Notes: generated by a model from the sequence alone, not told the origin. Shown: positions 42,851-54,774, counted from the stretch's first letter. The stretch is DNA of 64,000 nt from Diploptera punctata (GCA_030220185.1 JASPKZ010009923.1:1-64000), one strand, 5' to 3'. A program made the numbers and translations.

Positions 42851-43089
42851 CATCCAGTACTTGGAAGCAACTTCATTTCCTTAAGCAACAAAATAAAAAA
42901 GGCTAAAATAAGAAAAAAATGGCAGTCAATTCCTCATTTGTTCCTGAACTATTCAAATTTAAGTCTAATTACATAATGCAAACATACCGGGAAGACATAG
43001 GATATCATTAAACATATAGAATTTCAGAATGAGTAGTGGTTTATGATGGCTCTGAGCCAAAGTAATGTAACACCATGGATTTCAATCTA

Positions 43090-43770
43090 TGAGATGTGTA
43101 TTGATTTTAAAGAGAAAAATATACCCAGGGTTTGAATGCAGGACCTTTAGCTTTAAATGCTAATGATCTGCCACTGTGCTATCCAAGGGTTTCCAATCTA
43201 AATGCAGATTTTTCTCTTATACATTTCAATTCCCAAGAGCGCCAAAGGCTAGTGAACCATTGCTCGACAGCGCGAATGGCAGCTTCTTATTTAAATTACT
43301 TCTTCATTACGTGTATCCAGCCATAGCTGATGACACAAATCCATTGCATACTTATGCTATAAGTTGCAATGGGGGCTGCATTTGAACATGCAGCTTATGT
43401 GGGCATTCAAGGTGAGTGCCATGAAGTTAAAAGAAAGAGATATAGGAAAGATAGAAATGAACCCTTCGGCCTCGAATACTCTGATATCATCAGGATCGAA
43501 GAAAAAAACAAGAGGTCAGGTAAGGGAGACTGGATAGGAAAGTAACAAGAGAGATCTGGTACTAGAAAAAGAAGAAATGCCAGATCTGTTAAAGATAAAA
43601 GTAAGGAAGCAATACACAAGTAAGTGGGAGCATGTTTTGCTCAGCTTGGGCACCTTGTGGTCGCCATCCACATATCCCCTAGATGGGACCCCTGAAGAAG
43701 ACTGGGTTCAAACTTCAGTCTACGTGTACATTTTCTCTTCAAATATAATTTGCTCCTTGAATAACAAATG
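43090..43770. mobile_element. S1 SINE pieces and associated repeat
   Basis: An antisense S1 core (43125-43195) and a sense S1 3' tail (43700-43760, TTTTCTCTTCAAATATAATT) flank a segment whose end (43640-43690) is the inverted counterpart of 40275-40320. 42850-43090 holds nothing I recognise. Confidence 0.5.
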
Positions 43771-43902
43771 TTAAATTTATAATAAAAACATGTTAACACA
43801 TGTTAACAGAATTATGAAACAATTGGGAACATATAATTAATAAAATTAATGAATAATTAAAAACATTTTGTCTGTTCATTCTTACCTCTTAGAGTTGTTT
43901 TT

Positions 43903-43946
43903 GTTGAACATATGTTTCAGAGCTTCTTAGCCCCATCGTCAGCGAT
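43903..43946 (-). ncRNA. hammerhead ribozyme motif, PLE D2 left arm
   Basis: - strand: CTGACGA (43942-43936), extra T, stem II GGGGCT/AGCTCT with loop AAGA, GAAAC, stem III ACATATGT, GTT. Stem I has one mismatch. Confidence 0.65.
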
Positions 43947-43953
43947 TACTGTA

Positions 43954-43997
43954 ACTGCTGACGATGGGCTAAGAAGCTCTGAAATATATGTTCGACA
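43954..43997 (+). ncRNA. hammerhead ribozyme motif, PLE D2 right arm
   Basis: CTGACGA 43958-43964, stem II GGGCT/AGCTC, GAAAT where other copies have GAAAC, stem III and GTT, then CGA. Slightly decayed. Confidence 0.6.
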
Positions 43998-44099
43998 AAA
44001 AAACTCTAAGAGGTAATAATGAATATACAAAATGTTTTAATTATTAAACAAACCTCTTAATGTTACTTCCTATTGTAATTAAAAAAAAAATTAATGAAT

Positions 44100-45370
44100 T
44101 GTTCTTTATCTTATGTTTTCCATATATTCTTGTATTTTCCTTTAAGTTTCCTTTTATGAATAGGATGTGTTGACGACAGCTAAAATTCAGTTATGCATTC
44201 TGTTGAACCTTCGCAAGTAGAGGTCGACATCTAGTACTTTACATTGCAAGTGATGCATTCAATTTTTTGGATCAGTGTACATATTCACAACTAATGCAGA
44301 AAGATACCCCTAAAATATGCTTATAATGGACTATGTGGAGTGTTGATTCAAATTGCATTAAATTCACATGTTATTGAAATTTAGTTTTATAAGCAATTTT
44401 GTATATGTGAGACTGTATTCCTTTATGACTGTAACATCATATTTTTTCCCCGCTTTATTACAATGATAAAAATGGTGTGTCGTATCAAATCATAATTTGT
44501 ACAATTCTCACAATGTGCTCAATCAATTTGTTTTATGTACAATTGCCATCGGTTAAAATATGACCCTTTTGTTTATTCCTGCATTAAGTAAGTTTCATGC
44601 TGCTTGTAGTAAATTATTTATCGGAAGCATTACCATTTTATCACTATTGTAAGTATATCATGGACGATCTGGTGCTCGTTGATGATAAATCTGTTAGCAG
44701 TTGAAAAAAGTAATAATACAAAATGGAAGCAAGAAATGGAAAAGAATCTGTCATGCAGAAATTGCATAATCTAAGTGAATTCCTCACTAAGTCTAATTTA
44801 TGGTCCAATTTTGCTGTTTTACAGAATATATCTTTCTTTTTGTTAATTAAATCGTATATTGCCTACAGTTTGTTTGCGAGAACAAACAAAATGGCCAATA
44901 GACTGATTTAATTTTTGCTCCTAATGATCAGATTTCGTTGATGTATGGAGAATGTCTTTCTTGTTTTATTTCAATGTCATATACCGAGTTTTGTTACAAT
45001 ATCGAAAATTGTACCACTGGGACGATGTTTTAATTTTTGCTTTAGATAATGGTCTGGTTTGGTTGGTTAACAAAACTCAACTTTACTTTTCTTAATTGAT
45101 TGATATATGCTGAGTTTGGTTCCGAAAAAAAATTGCAGCTGCTAGATTTAACATACATATAAAGATTCAAAACATTTTATATCACTAAATTCAAAGCATA
45201 TTAAATCCATTGTGACAATGAAAAATCTAATAAATAGAAACTTTAATTGATGATAGCTTGTATCCGAATAAGATATAAAATCAATTGTTACTACAGTCTA
45301 TGGGTTTCACATTGTCTGAATGTTGACATAAACATACAAGTATTTTTAATATTAAATATTAAAAATGGGA
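44100..45370. other. intron sequence without recognised feature
   Basis: Only the loose repeat shared with 9180-9375 (at 44960-45145) was noticed. Confidence 0.35.
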
Positions 45371-45374
45371 AAAC

Positions 45375-48040
45375 ACTTACTTCCAACAACTCTATTGCTG
45401 AAGCTTTTAATAAACACTAACAGCCTCTCAACACCAAACTCCCTCCTAAAGCTAAAAAGAAGAAAAGGCAAATTAAAAAGATCTCAAGACTTTTAAGAAG
45501 CATCAAGAACAAAAGAATGATATATTCGGCAAAGAATTTACCATATGGGAACTAAATTCTGCAATACAAGACGAGTTACAAGACAACAAATCTCCTGGTC
45601 CAGATAAAATAAATGTTGAATTTTTGAAACATCTTGGCCAAAAGGGAAGGAATACACTACTGAAATTATTTAACCTATCATGGACCTCTACTGGTACCTA
45701 CAGAGTGGAAAAAAGCAATAATTATTCCTATTTTAAAAAAAAGACAAGACAGCTGATGATATAAATAATTACAGACCAATCTCTCTTTAACAAGTGTCAT
45801 TGCAAAAAAACGCAGAACGTATGATTTCAGCGAGACTAAATTGGTTCTTAGAAAGTAAAAACATACTAACAGCACAAACAGGATTCAGGCAACATCTATC
45901 TACAAAAGAAAATACAATTCAACTTTCTCAAGATGCCAAAGAATCTTTCAACAAACATCAAGATACGCTAACAGTTTTTCATTGATTTTGAAAAAGCATA
46001 TGACTCGGTATGGAGATATAGATTACTTGAAAAACTCACAAAAACTAGGCATTCAAAACAATATGTTAAACTGGATCAACCCAGTTCCTTTCACAACGTT
46101 TCTGTGCTACAAAATACAATGACAGTACTTCCAAATTCCGACAAATAAAAATGGGCCTCCCTCAAGTTGCAGTACTAAGTACAACCCTGTTCAAAATCTA
46201 CATCAACGATCTGCCACCAGCTATATCAAACACAGAAATAAAGACAGCTCTTTTTGCAGATGACATGATTATGTGGACATCTTCCTCACAAAATAGAAAA
46301 ATCACAATCATCTATGGAAAAGGCTCTTAACCTACTAGAAAAGTGGACCCACAACAATTTAATGGCCATTAATACAGACAAAAACAACGTTTCAAATATT
46401 TAGCTTGAAGAAAAAAAATTCCAAAACTAAATCTACAGTTCAAGAAAACAAATCTGAGACAAACAAATGAAACGAAATATCTAGGAACAATTTTTGATTC
46501 AAAATTATCATGGAGAAAACACATTGAAGCAGTAGTAAACAAAGCAACGAAAAGATTCTCAATCTTAAAAAGATTAGCGGAGCAAAGTGGGGCAGTAATC
46601 GCCAGACTCTGAACACCACATACAAAACATTCATCAAGCCAATACTACTATACAATGGGGAGGTAATAATCACAGCAAATAACTCGAACCTGAATCGCCT
46701 AGAAGTATGCCAAAAATCAGGCTTTACGGCTTATAACTGGCGCAGCAAAATCAACTCCAATCGCAGCAAATGCAAGCACTAACTCAGAACCCTCCAATAT
46801 GTCTAAACTTTAGAGGAACAGGCAATAACACAACATGAGAAAATGTTTACGATTAACAACAACAAAATGGGAAAAAAGGCAGTTACAACCAAGCAAGTTG
46901 AAAACACAAACAAGTTTCTTGTCCAAAGTAATGGAAATAAAAACAGATTTGAATCTTCCTAAATCTAAAAGAAAATATTTTGATCAGAGATAACCCCCTT
47001 ACTTTTGAACCAATTAACATTCAGCTAAATCTAGAAGAACCAGTTACAAAATCTGAAACTCCCACACTTGTAACTAAAAAGCTCTAGCATTAGAAGTTGT
47101 GAATAAGAGATATCCACCAGAAGAATGGTTACATGTCTACACAGATGGATCTACTACTGATAAACAACTCAGGATCAGGAATTACATGTGCATTATTTTC
47201 ATTTTATCAACCAGCAGGATACCACACAACAAATTTTGATGCAGAAGTAACGGCTATTCTATATTTCACTCCAACAATTACTATACAGAATAAATAAATT
47301 TCAAAAATGCGGTCATACTCTCTGATTCTAAGGCAGCAATATATGCAATAAATTCACACAAAAATGAAGTCAATACAAATTTAAAGAGTGCTAACAAAAT
47401 GATTCAACAACTGCAAAAACTACAGAAAAGAATTCAATTTGCAATGGATACCTGCACATTGTGGAATTGCTGGAAAATGAACACGGCTGATTTTCTCTGC
47501 CAAAAAAGGCTCCAATTTAATTCAGAATACTACTAACAGCTTACCTTTCACATCCATAAAAAGAATAGTTAAAAACAAATATAAAATCAAACAAACCAAG
47601 ACCTATGTAATAAAGCCAAAGACAAAAAATGGAATATTTTAGTAAAGAAGACAGATATTATTCCAGAATTTCCACGTAAAACTACAGTAGCAACATTTAG
47701 ACTGCTTACAGAACATGACTATTTAGCCAAAACATTTATATAAAATAGGAATCTACACGAATCCAAATTGTCCTCTATGCAATAAAGAGCAAGAAATGAA
47801 TGAAGAACATCTACAAAACCTGTGAAGTATTACCTGTTGGATCCACAATAGAGAAAGATTGGAGAGCAAGAACGCTAATGGCTTCGGTTGCCAAGGCCCT
47901 TGATAAGTCCCTTCACGTACAATGTCCGTCATCATTGAATTATTGTTAATAATATAATAGTTATGCCTATAATATAATTCTTTATTAATAGAGGTAATCA
48001 TTTATATAATACTGTTGAAAACAACAACAACAACAACATA
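45375..48040 (+). mobile_element. I/Jockey-type LINE with RNase H, decayed
   Basis: In order, across many shifts: NKSPGPDKINVEFLK (45590), NNYRPISL (45765), LTAQTGFRQHLSTKENTIQL (45870), FIDFEKAYDSVWRYRLLEKL (45980), LFADDMIMWTSS (46250, the FADD box), an LAINTDK segment, then the RNase H domain with YTDGSTT (47140), FDAE (47238) and IQWIPAHCGI-type text (47445). A C-terminal CPLCNKEQEMNEEHL cysteine cluster follows (47765). The 3' tail is (CAA)n at 48018-48040. At least ten frameshifts or stops rule out activity. Confidence 0.8.
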
Positions 48041-48390
48041 TTAAAAAATGTTGAAATCGAAACAATCAACCTCTGCAGATTATAGTTTTGCTATAGAATC
48101 ACATACTTGGAAGAGAAACGAAAACTTTTGAAAACATTTAGAAAAGCCTTTAGAATTAACAGTTTGGAAAAAAGATATACATTTAAGAACAACAATGTAA
48201 ATCCCATGACGTTGGAAAGGTTCCCGGTGAGTAAAATGTAATCTCCAATTTATAAAATTGGCACCAGATAGCAATTCAGAAGATGATGGTAATGGCAGAA
48301 TTTCAACAGTTTAAGTTTGGCTAATGGTACCATGAAAAACATGGAGTCTTATGAGGTGAGATGAAAAAAAAAATTATCGGATTCAATTTT
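48040..48390 (+). mobile_element. PLE C-terminal fragment and terminal repeat
   Basis: Broken frames give SYSFAIESHTWKRNE and KHLEKPLELTVWKK, typical of the region after the endonuclease. The end reads CTTATGAGGTGAGATG as in other PLE terminal repeats. No ribozyme core is preserved. Confidence 0.55.
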
Positions 48391-48529
48391 TAAATAGATA
48401 ACCATTTTAATGTAGGCACCAAATTTTATATTATGGTGGTTACATCATCTATTCACAGAGGAGATTAATTGTTGCTATGATAATTTTATGCAACTGTCAT
48501 AATTTAGATCATTATTAACAATTTTGACT

Positions 48530-49210
48530 GACTATTTAAGTCATGCCCCAAATGGGAGTCAATGACCAATCACGTTACAATGATTTTTGATTTACAACCA
48601 ATCACAGTCGTGTTTCGCCTAGAATTTACCAACTAAAGTTTATCATAATAAAGAAAGCACTTCCTTTTTAACATTCTGAATAGGTCATAGCATTATTTTG
48701 CAGTGACTGACTCACTAAGAAATACGGCTACTAGATTATATATATATAGTGCATGAATGTCAACACATACCGCATGCGGGAGTTAATATAAAAAACATTT
48801 TAGCAATTGATTATATCACCAAAAAAAGAACCACTGTTTGCACTTTCTTAAATGTATTTTTTCCCAGAAAAATATAATTGTCATATTTACTTCTTAGGAC
48901 ATCAGAAATGAATTAATATACAGTTTGAGTGTTTCATTTTCTCTCCACTAGAGTGCATTCTTACAATATTGTGTTCCTTTGGTAATAAATAATATGATCT
49001 GGTTGCAGTGACGAACAATGAAGTGTGCCAATCGTTTCTCATTTGTTTTCAAACATCGCAGTTTACATTAAATATATAATTATATTTAAATAATGATTTG
49101 TGAGTAAACAGCTTAATTTTATTCATTAAATAGTCCTAACAAATGCCACTCTTGATTTCCAAATTCTCTAGATAAATTGGAAATCACTCGTGACATTACT
49201 TATGACAATT
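48530..49210 (+). repeat. repeat R, single-arm copy
   Basis: Matches the left arm of 32866-33555 in the same orientation (CATGCCCCAAATGGGAGTCA, CTCTCCACTAGAGTGC, CAAATGCCACTCTTGATTTC), with a deletion near 49080. No inverted partner. Confidence 0.8.
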
Positions 49211-49334
49211 AAAGTCCAGTAAAAAAAACTTTTAACACTTTAGATACCCTCTTTTAATTAAAATTGGTCATCATCAATAACAATCATGGATTTTAGGCCA
49301 TTGGTCTGTTCTGCTTCAGGTAGAAATTGGTCCA

Positions 49335-49610
49335 TAATTAATGAGCCATTTTTACATCTTACCTCATATTTCACGTTTCTTTAAACACGGGAACTAGTTT
49401 TCAAGAAAAAAACATCTCTCTCATTTTGAACCAACATTATGACATTATGACTCATAATGTCGGTTCAAAATGAGAGAGATGTTTCTCTTGAAAACTAGTT
49501 TCCATGTTTAATGGAACATGAAATATGAAGTAAGATTTAAAAATGACTCATTAATTTACGAATTAAGAACCTCATAATGTTATTTCCCTTATTTAACTAT
49601 GAATAGAAAT
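49335..49610. mobile_element. PLE subfamily B foldback (B4)
   Basis: A palindrome centred near 49447 (CATTATGACATTATGACTC). The arms contain GAGAGATGTTTCTC and ATGAAATATGAAGTAAGAT. The right end reads AAGAACCTCATAATGTTATT. Confidence 0.8.
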
Positions 49611-49611
49611 T

Positions 49612-49676
49612 GATCCCTCCATCGCTGGTTGAGTGGAAGAGAGGGCCTTATGGCCTTAACTCTGCCAGAATAAATA

Positions 49677-49724
<48 letters not shown>

Positions 49725-49725
49725 T
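49612..49725 (+). mobile_element. CR1/L2-like LINE, 3' end with (TTA)n tail
   Basis: GCTGGTTGAGTGGAAGAGA, GGCCTTATGGCCTTAACTC, AATAAATAAAG and about fourteen TTA repeats; it corresponds to 12540-12640. Confidence 0.7.
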
Positions 49726-50000
49726 TAGGTTTTCCTGGGTCTCTTCGCCCTGTGGGTCTGTAGTTGAATAGCTTCAGAGGTTGTCTATTGTTTGGCATTC
49801 TAAGGAGGTGTTCATGCCAATTATTTTGATATATTTGGATGGTTTCAGTTATTGCTGGTGTGTTGAGAGCTTTGCAGATATCTTCATTACGAATGTGGTC
49901 ATTAAGCGTATAACCTGCTAAAGGTCTTAACTTACTCAGAATCTGCAGGTAAGAAATGACTGGACTGATACAATTAAATATTTATATTTTGTAATTTTAG

Positions 50001-50265
50001 GTAAAGATGGTGAAATGAGATGTCAATTTCAGTTTGCACGTCATGGTTTGGAGTTTTTGGAATTCTTGTTGCCAGATAGTATACTCAAAAGAACAAGTTA
50101 TCATGCTTCTAAAAGTGAAAGTAATATGGAACAGATGGAAAAGGGTAAATGGTCTGTGAGAGAACCCGGCACAATATCTCAGGCAGTAGCAAACCAAGGA
50201 TGTCTATTAACGGGAGACATTTGGCTGCAGCTGTGTGTGTTGAATATTTTTCGTTATGTATCAAG
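50001..50265 (+). CDS. SPIDR: SPIDR-like exon 5 seen (poorly conserved segment)
   Basis: TGTAATTTTAG precedes 50001; TCAAG|GTAATT ends the exon. Phase 1 entry gives GKDGEMRCQFQFARHGLEFL and 87 full codons without a stop, ending ...LNIFRYVSR in phase 2, as the next exon requires. I see no clear match to the human protein here, so membership rests on splice signals, phase continuity on both sides and codon-like composition. If it were skipped, phases 1 and 2 of the neighbours would not join. Confidence 0.68.
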
Positions 50266-50439
50266 GTAATTATATATTTTACTTCACATTTGGTGATATT
50301 TACTTCAATTAGCAAAGTAAGAAAATTTACTATAAGAATTTTAAAATTATTTCTGAGATGGCTGCATGTTAATGCAAGGGATTTCCATTCAGAATGTCCT
50401 ACATCCTGTCCCAGTAACCTATAGAAAACAATATTAAAT

Positions 50440-50655
50440 CTTATTTTTGAAGAGAAAAATCTTCGCCTAGACCGGGACTCGAACCCGGGGCCCTTGGCTT
50501 TCCGGGCCAAGTGCTCTACCAACTGAGCTACTACCGAGGCGAGTTACGATCTAGACGCAAATTTTTCTCTTATGTACGTAATTGTAATTTTTCTCTTCAA
50601 ATATAATTTATCCTTCTATGAGAAGTGTTAAATTAATAATAAAATCGTCAATATT
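50440..50655 (-). mobile_element. SINE family S1, antisense
   Basis: The core (50464-50541, - strand) has TAGCTCAGTTGGTAGAGC and GGGTTCGAGTCCCGG, close to a true tRNA but with an extra AGT in the D-arm side. The 13-base inverted flanks are present. Confidence 0.78.
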
Positions 50656-50745
50656 AAATCTATTTAACTTTCACAGGGAAAGAACACTATGAGGTTTAAT
50701 TTAAGAATTAATGTTTTTACTACCTCACCTCATATCCTTTTTCTT

Positions 50746-50785
50746 CTATACTGCAGTTTCGGTGCTTATCTCCATCATCAGTAGC
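50746..50785 (-). ncRNA. hammerhead motif, outer unit of tandem pair
   Basis: - strand: CTA, CTGATGA (50781-50775), extra T, stem II GGAG/CACC with one mismatch, GAAAC, ACTGCAGT, GTA, TAG. Confidence 0.7.
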
Positions 50786-50876
50786 CTCTGGTCGCTTTCA
50801 CAGGGAAAGAACGCTATGAGGTTTAATTTAAGAATTAAATTAATGTTTTTATTACCTCACCTCATATCCTTTTTCT

Positions 50877-50916
50877 TCTATACTGCAGTTTCGGTGCTTA
50901 TCTCCATCATCAGTAG
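50877..50916 (-). ncRNA. hammerhead motif, inner unit of tandem pair
   Basis: Same core as the outer unit, 131 bases away in the same orientation, including the stem II mismatch, so the two units are copies of each other. Confidence 0.7.
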
Positions 50917-51449
50917 CCTCTGGTCTACCGGTGTTATGTCGTTTCTTGGTGGTTTTCTTCTTACTTCTATCAGTGGACAGATGAACCTCTGGATCAGGTA
51001 AAAATTTGTGGGAGTTTCGAAATTCATGAGTTTATCTTTCTTGTTTTTTTGGATGTGGATTTTTTCCCAGACTGTGAGTTCTTTTTGTTTATCTGTGTGT
51101 TTGATTAGGCTAGTTTCTGTATCGATTAAATGCTTTTCAGAGCAAGCATGGGCTGCTACAGCTGACTTGTCCACTTCACCCTTTTTTACATTTCTAAGGT
51201 TTTCTTTCAATCTGGTTTTTAAATTTCTTTTGGTTTTTCCTATATAGATTTTGTCACAATCCTTACATTTGATCTGATGTAAAAAGAACTCACAGTCTGG
51301 GAAAAAATCCACATCCAAAAAAATAAGAAAGAAAAACTCATGAATTTTGAAACTGCCGCAAATTTTGACCTGATCCAGAGGTTCATCTGTTCACCGATAG
51401 AAGTAAGAAGAAAACCACCAAGAAATGACATAACACCGGTCGACCAGAG

Positions 51450-51490
51450 GCTACTGATGATGGAGATAAGCTCCGAAACTGCAGTATGGA
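51450..51490 (+). ncRNA. hammerhead motif, sense arm of PLE A3
   Basis: CTGATGA 51454-51460, extra T, stem II GGAG 51462-51465 with CTCC 51471-51474, GAAAC 51475-51479, stem III 51478-51485, GTA ending 51486. Stem I is CTA with TGG, one wobble. Confidence 0.75.
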
Positions 51491-51759
51491 AGAAAAAGGA
51501 TATGAGGTGCCAAGTAGATGTCACTACCAACGTCAACAGCTGGCTACATTTAGAAGTATCTATGTTTTGAGAATTTTACACCACTTTTTTTATAAGCAAC
51601 CTGTGTTATTTAACATTTCCAATATTGTTATATTAGCACAGTTCCAATAATGGATCATATTATAATAATATAATGATAATGTGAAAAGACCTGGCAGCGG
51701 ATGAAATGAGAATTATAGATTTTTATATGTAGAAAGAATTGTTAATGTTTGTGCCATGT

Positions 51760-51850
51760 CTTGAATAGTGTAGTGGTCTTGCACACTTGTAAGGAATACG
51801 AGAGGTCCATGTTTCGATTCCTGGTTCAGACATTAATTTTTCTTTTCACA
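51760..51850 (+). mobile_element. tRNA-like SINE remnant, family S5
   Basis: A-box-like TAGTGTAGTGGTC and B-box-like TTTCGATTCCTGG, ending ATTAATTTTTCTTTTC. Confidence 0.5.
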
Positions 51851-51951
51851 ATATCATTATAATATTAAAATATAACTAAGAATCAGAAATTCCTAAATGT
51901 AATGAAAATGAGAATAGTAATAGCAATCATATTTTTCATTTTATTTTTAAG

Positions 51952-52155
51952 AAATCAAGACAGCAGTAATAACAAGGAGAAAAAAGTGTGTTGGTCCATT
52001 CTGGGTTGTGACAGTGCAGGAGAATGCTGTGAAGTAGTTTTGGGACCTGCTACCTCACAAGTAGATAACCTATCAAGAATAACAAGTAGACAAGCATTGG
52101 GATACATTTTTAAATTTACCGGATTTAATCTCGTCAAACGTTTTCACAAAAGCAA
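51952..52155 (+). CDS. SPIDR: SPIDR-like exon 6 seen
   Basis: A T-rich tract ending TTTTTAAG precedes 51952; the donor is AGCAA|GTGAGT. The phase 2 entry completes an Arg codon. The exon reads NQDSSNNKEKKVCWSILG, CDSAGECCEVVLG, then ALGYIFKFTGFNLVKRFHKS. This resembles the vertebrate stretch with CLLVQD, GEVHLEF and a later VGMKVLQKV. There are 67 full codons with no stop, ending in phase 2 as the next exon needs. The upstream methionines of the open frame are intronic. Confidence 0.76.
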
Positions 52156-52159
52156 GTGA

Positions 52160-53130
52160 GTATCACCTGATGGCTTCATTCTTCTGTTACCTTCTTTCTA
52201 TTATTATTGAAAACCATAACTTCAAGATTTCAGTCCTTAAAGGCTTGAGACACACAGTGTATTTTTATTTATTTTAAAATACAATAGGAAGTAACATTTG
52301 CGCCGTGTTTAGATCTGTTACCATTTTGCACTGGCCTATAGAGGATTTACTCATATGTTTCATTACACTCATTGTAGCATCCAGCTCATAAGTATCAGTG
52401 CTATTTATTATTCTTTGCCCGGGCCCATCAGAGGCAAAGATTGATTCATCTTTCCTATATAGATTCATTAACATTAATTAATAATAATTCCTGAAGTAAT
52501 TTATGATTCGTTGTTAAACTCAGTATATTATTTTCAACCATGAAAGCTAGACAAGAAAGGGGAGCTATTATAACCTTGAGAAACCTCGTAAACAGGAATT
52601 ATACAAGACAGCTGTAGCATCGCTAACAAATACAATAATTAAACATTCTCGTTTTCTTAAAATAAGATTTAATATATCAATTGTATGTCTGAAGTTGAAA
52701 ATTGAAAATATATTAAATATAAACAAAATTTGATCATTCCAATGTTAAAGAGAAACAATAATAATAATAACAAAAGTAACAGTCTTTATACATTCAAACA
52801 CCCATGCATACCTTTTAGTCCTGCCTAGGCTACCCTACCCTGGCTTGCTGGACCAAACTCAAAACATGCAGCTATCTTGGAGCTCTCGTCCTCCAGACGG
52901 TAACCAACTGATCGAAAGAAAATCTATGATCGAATGATACCGCTTATCACGTGTCTGGCCTATTTGGGAGTTCCGAGATAGAGGGGAAGTTGCGCACTAC
53001 AAACAGAGCAAAGGGAGGGATAGGAAGGAGAGTGGGAGTAGACACAAAGAGAAAGGAAATTGGCATAGTTCATTAATCTCACTGTAGAGGGAGGATAACA
53101 GCACAGATGTTTCGTACCGAAATAGCACTT
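52160..53130. other. intron sequence; GC-richer stretch unassigned
   Basis: 52790-53120 is richer in GC than its surroundings and has no recognised motif or open frame. The rest is AT-rich. Confidence 0.35.
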
Positions 53131-53139
53131 TCGGTACAC

Positions 53140-53735
53140 ATTAAGAGGTTAGAAAATTTTGGAAAATTTAATATTAATTTAGTACCAAAGAATGATTATA
53201 GTTTAAATAAAATAATAAAAACTAATAAAAATGAAAAGATTATGATGGTAAAAAATCAGGAATATATCAAATAAAATGTGCAGACTGTGATAAGATATAA
53301 TAGGGAAAGCAAAAAGAAATTAACCATTAGAACCAAAGACACATAAGAAATATAAAAAAGGGGAAGTAGAAAAATCTGCAGTGGCTGCTCATATTTAGTC
53401 ACAAAAACACAAAATATATATAAACAGAAAATTATTAAAACAGTTAGAAAACAAAAATGAACTCACCATTTGGGAAAAAATGTACATATAGAAGAACAAG
53501 GAAAGAATTATGAATTTTGAAATTCCTGGAGAAAGGAACCTCATAATAAATTCATTGGACCAGAGGCAGAGAGAGTAGGAATCGAGAATCAGGGCCGACA
53601 ACATGAGAATATTCAGTCTGTAATCGCTAACAATGGGACTAAGAAATCCTGAAACATATGTTCGACAAAAACAACTATAAGAGATAAGAATGAATAGACA
53701 AAATGTCTTTTTATTTGTTTATTTATTTACTCTTT
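53140..53735 (+). mobile_element. PLE subfamily D, C-terminal part (D3)
   Basis: Broken frames give GKFNINLVPKNDYSLNKI, KKSGIYQIKCADCDK, EKSAVAAH-type text, NELTIWEKMYI and MNFEIPGERNL. The terminal repeat (53611-53735) holds a decayed ribozyme (CTAACAA box, GAAACATATGTTCGAC). Confidence 0.7.
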
Positions 53736-54030
53736 AGAAGAAATAGTTGGTTCTTGAAAGTATTTCCATAGACAAAAATAGATTAAAATGATATGACCAT
53801 CTTGAAAAGAATGGAAATGAGAAGGGAATGTTAAAACTCAAGTTATAAGGAAAATGACCATGAGGAAGATCAAGGAAAAGCTGGATTAACCAAATAAAAG
53901 AAAAACTTACAAGAAATGGAATACAATTGGGAAGAATTAAAAATGAGAAAAGGAAGGATGGAGACAAATTGAAGTATATTTGTAATTGACTTTCCAAAAA
54001 GAGGATATAAGAGGATGATGATAATGATGA
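53735..54030 (+). mobile_element. RTE-like LINE, 3' end
   Basis: LKWYDHLERMEMRR-like text, then WEELKMRKGR and a GATGATGATAATGATGAAG tail (54012-54030). It is the same 3' domain as 63380-63600. Confidence 0.5.
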
Positions 54031-54132
54031 AGAAAATAACCTTTCAGTGGGTCCCCTTACATTATAACATGAAAGGCAGAACTAATTATTAAAAAACCCA
54101 AAGAACCAAATATAAAACAACGAATTTTTATT

Positions 54133-54283
54133 AAGTTATGTAGATAGGAAATAACACTATGAGGTTCTTTAATATTGTTTATTTTTTATTATTTCACTCA
54201 CCTCATACTTCATAAATCATAGCAGACCCTGGGTTTCTTCACGTAATTTGTGACATTGTCAATGCTGCGTCACGTTCACAACG
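54133..54283 (-). mobile_element. PLE subfamily M, solo terminal repeat
   Basis: Starts AAGTTATGTAGATAGGAAAT and ends GCTGCGTCACGTTCACAAC as in the left arm at 21163-21305, with no inverted partner. CAACGAATTTTTATT occurs on both sides, so a target-site duplication of at least 10 bases is likely (54117-54132 and 54278-54293). Confidence 0.7.
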
Positions 54284-54289
54284 AATTTT

Positions 54290-54770
54290 TATTGAGAGTG
54301 CTTATGAAGCAGCAGCGTTGTACATAGAAAATGACTAATCCAAGGTAATTGGGATCAGGGATAGATTGTAACAGAAAACTCGGATAAGACGGATTGTGTA
54401 GGAAGTTGCAGTTTAATATTGTAATTGACAAAAGTGTTGTCTTAATGGAAATACCTACAGAATTTAATTGATTCAAATTAATATAAAAATGGAAATACAG
54501 TAGTACTTACCGTACCTTTTTTTAATCAAGTTACCCTTTCTTTGCAAAAAAAAGTCATCTATTGTTTGAGACTGTAATCCCTCTTGATAGCCGCTATGTT
54601 ATGCTACCGTCGTATCCAAAGCAATTAATGTGACATGAAGCTACTCTTATAGTTCTGTGTACGCCAGAGCTATGTCGATTGCATGTGGACCTGTATGAGG
54701 AATCCCTTCATCTTTACCTTCGTTATCACTTTTCTTAAAAACATACAACTTCAACAATGTTATTATCTAA
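54290..54770 (-). mobile_element. probable Tigger/pogo C-terminal remnant
   Basis: On the - strand, text such as PHTGPHAIDIALAYTEL and SQTIDDFFLQRK resembles the end of Tigger transposases. There are many stops. Tentative. Confidence 0.35.
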
Positions 54771-54774
54771 TAAA

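Larger units (their letters stand above)
43865..44085. mobile_element. PLE subfamily D foldback (D2)
   Basis: A palindrome centred at about 43950. Each arm is a terminal repeat with TTACCTCTTAGAGTTGTTTT and a ribozyme. No coding part. Confidence 0.8.
50660..51520. mobile_element. PLE subfamily A with tandem terminal repeats (A3)
   Basis: Two antisense terminal-repeat units (50668-50794 and 50795-50925) lie in direct tandem, followed by an antisense body (51318-50878) and a sense piece (51285-51520). The body encodes DCDKIYIGKTKRNLKTRLKE, NVKKGEVDKSAVAAHACSEK, KKELTVWEKIHIQKNK-like text and MNFETPTNFYLIQRF. The YIG motif is present; the GIY strand is cut off at the junction near 51290. Confidence 0.8.

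Noticed and set aside
50464..50541. Functional tRNA gene on the - strand
   Set aside because: Same SINE family as 38097, with extra bases on the D-arm side and SINE tails on both sides.
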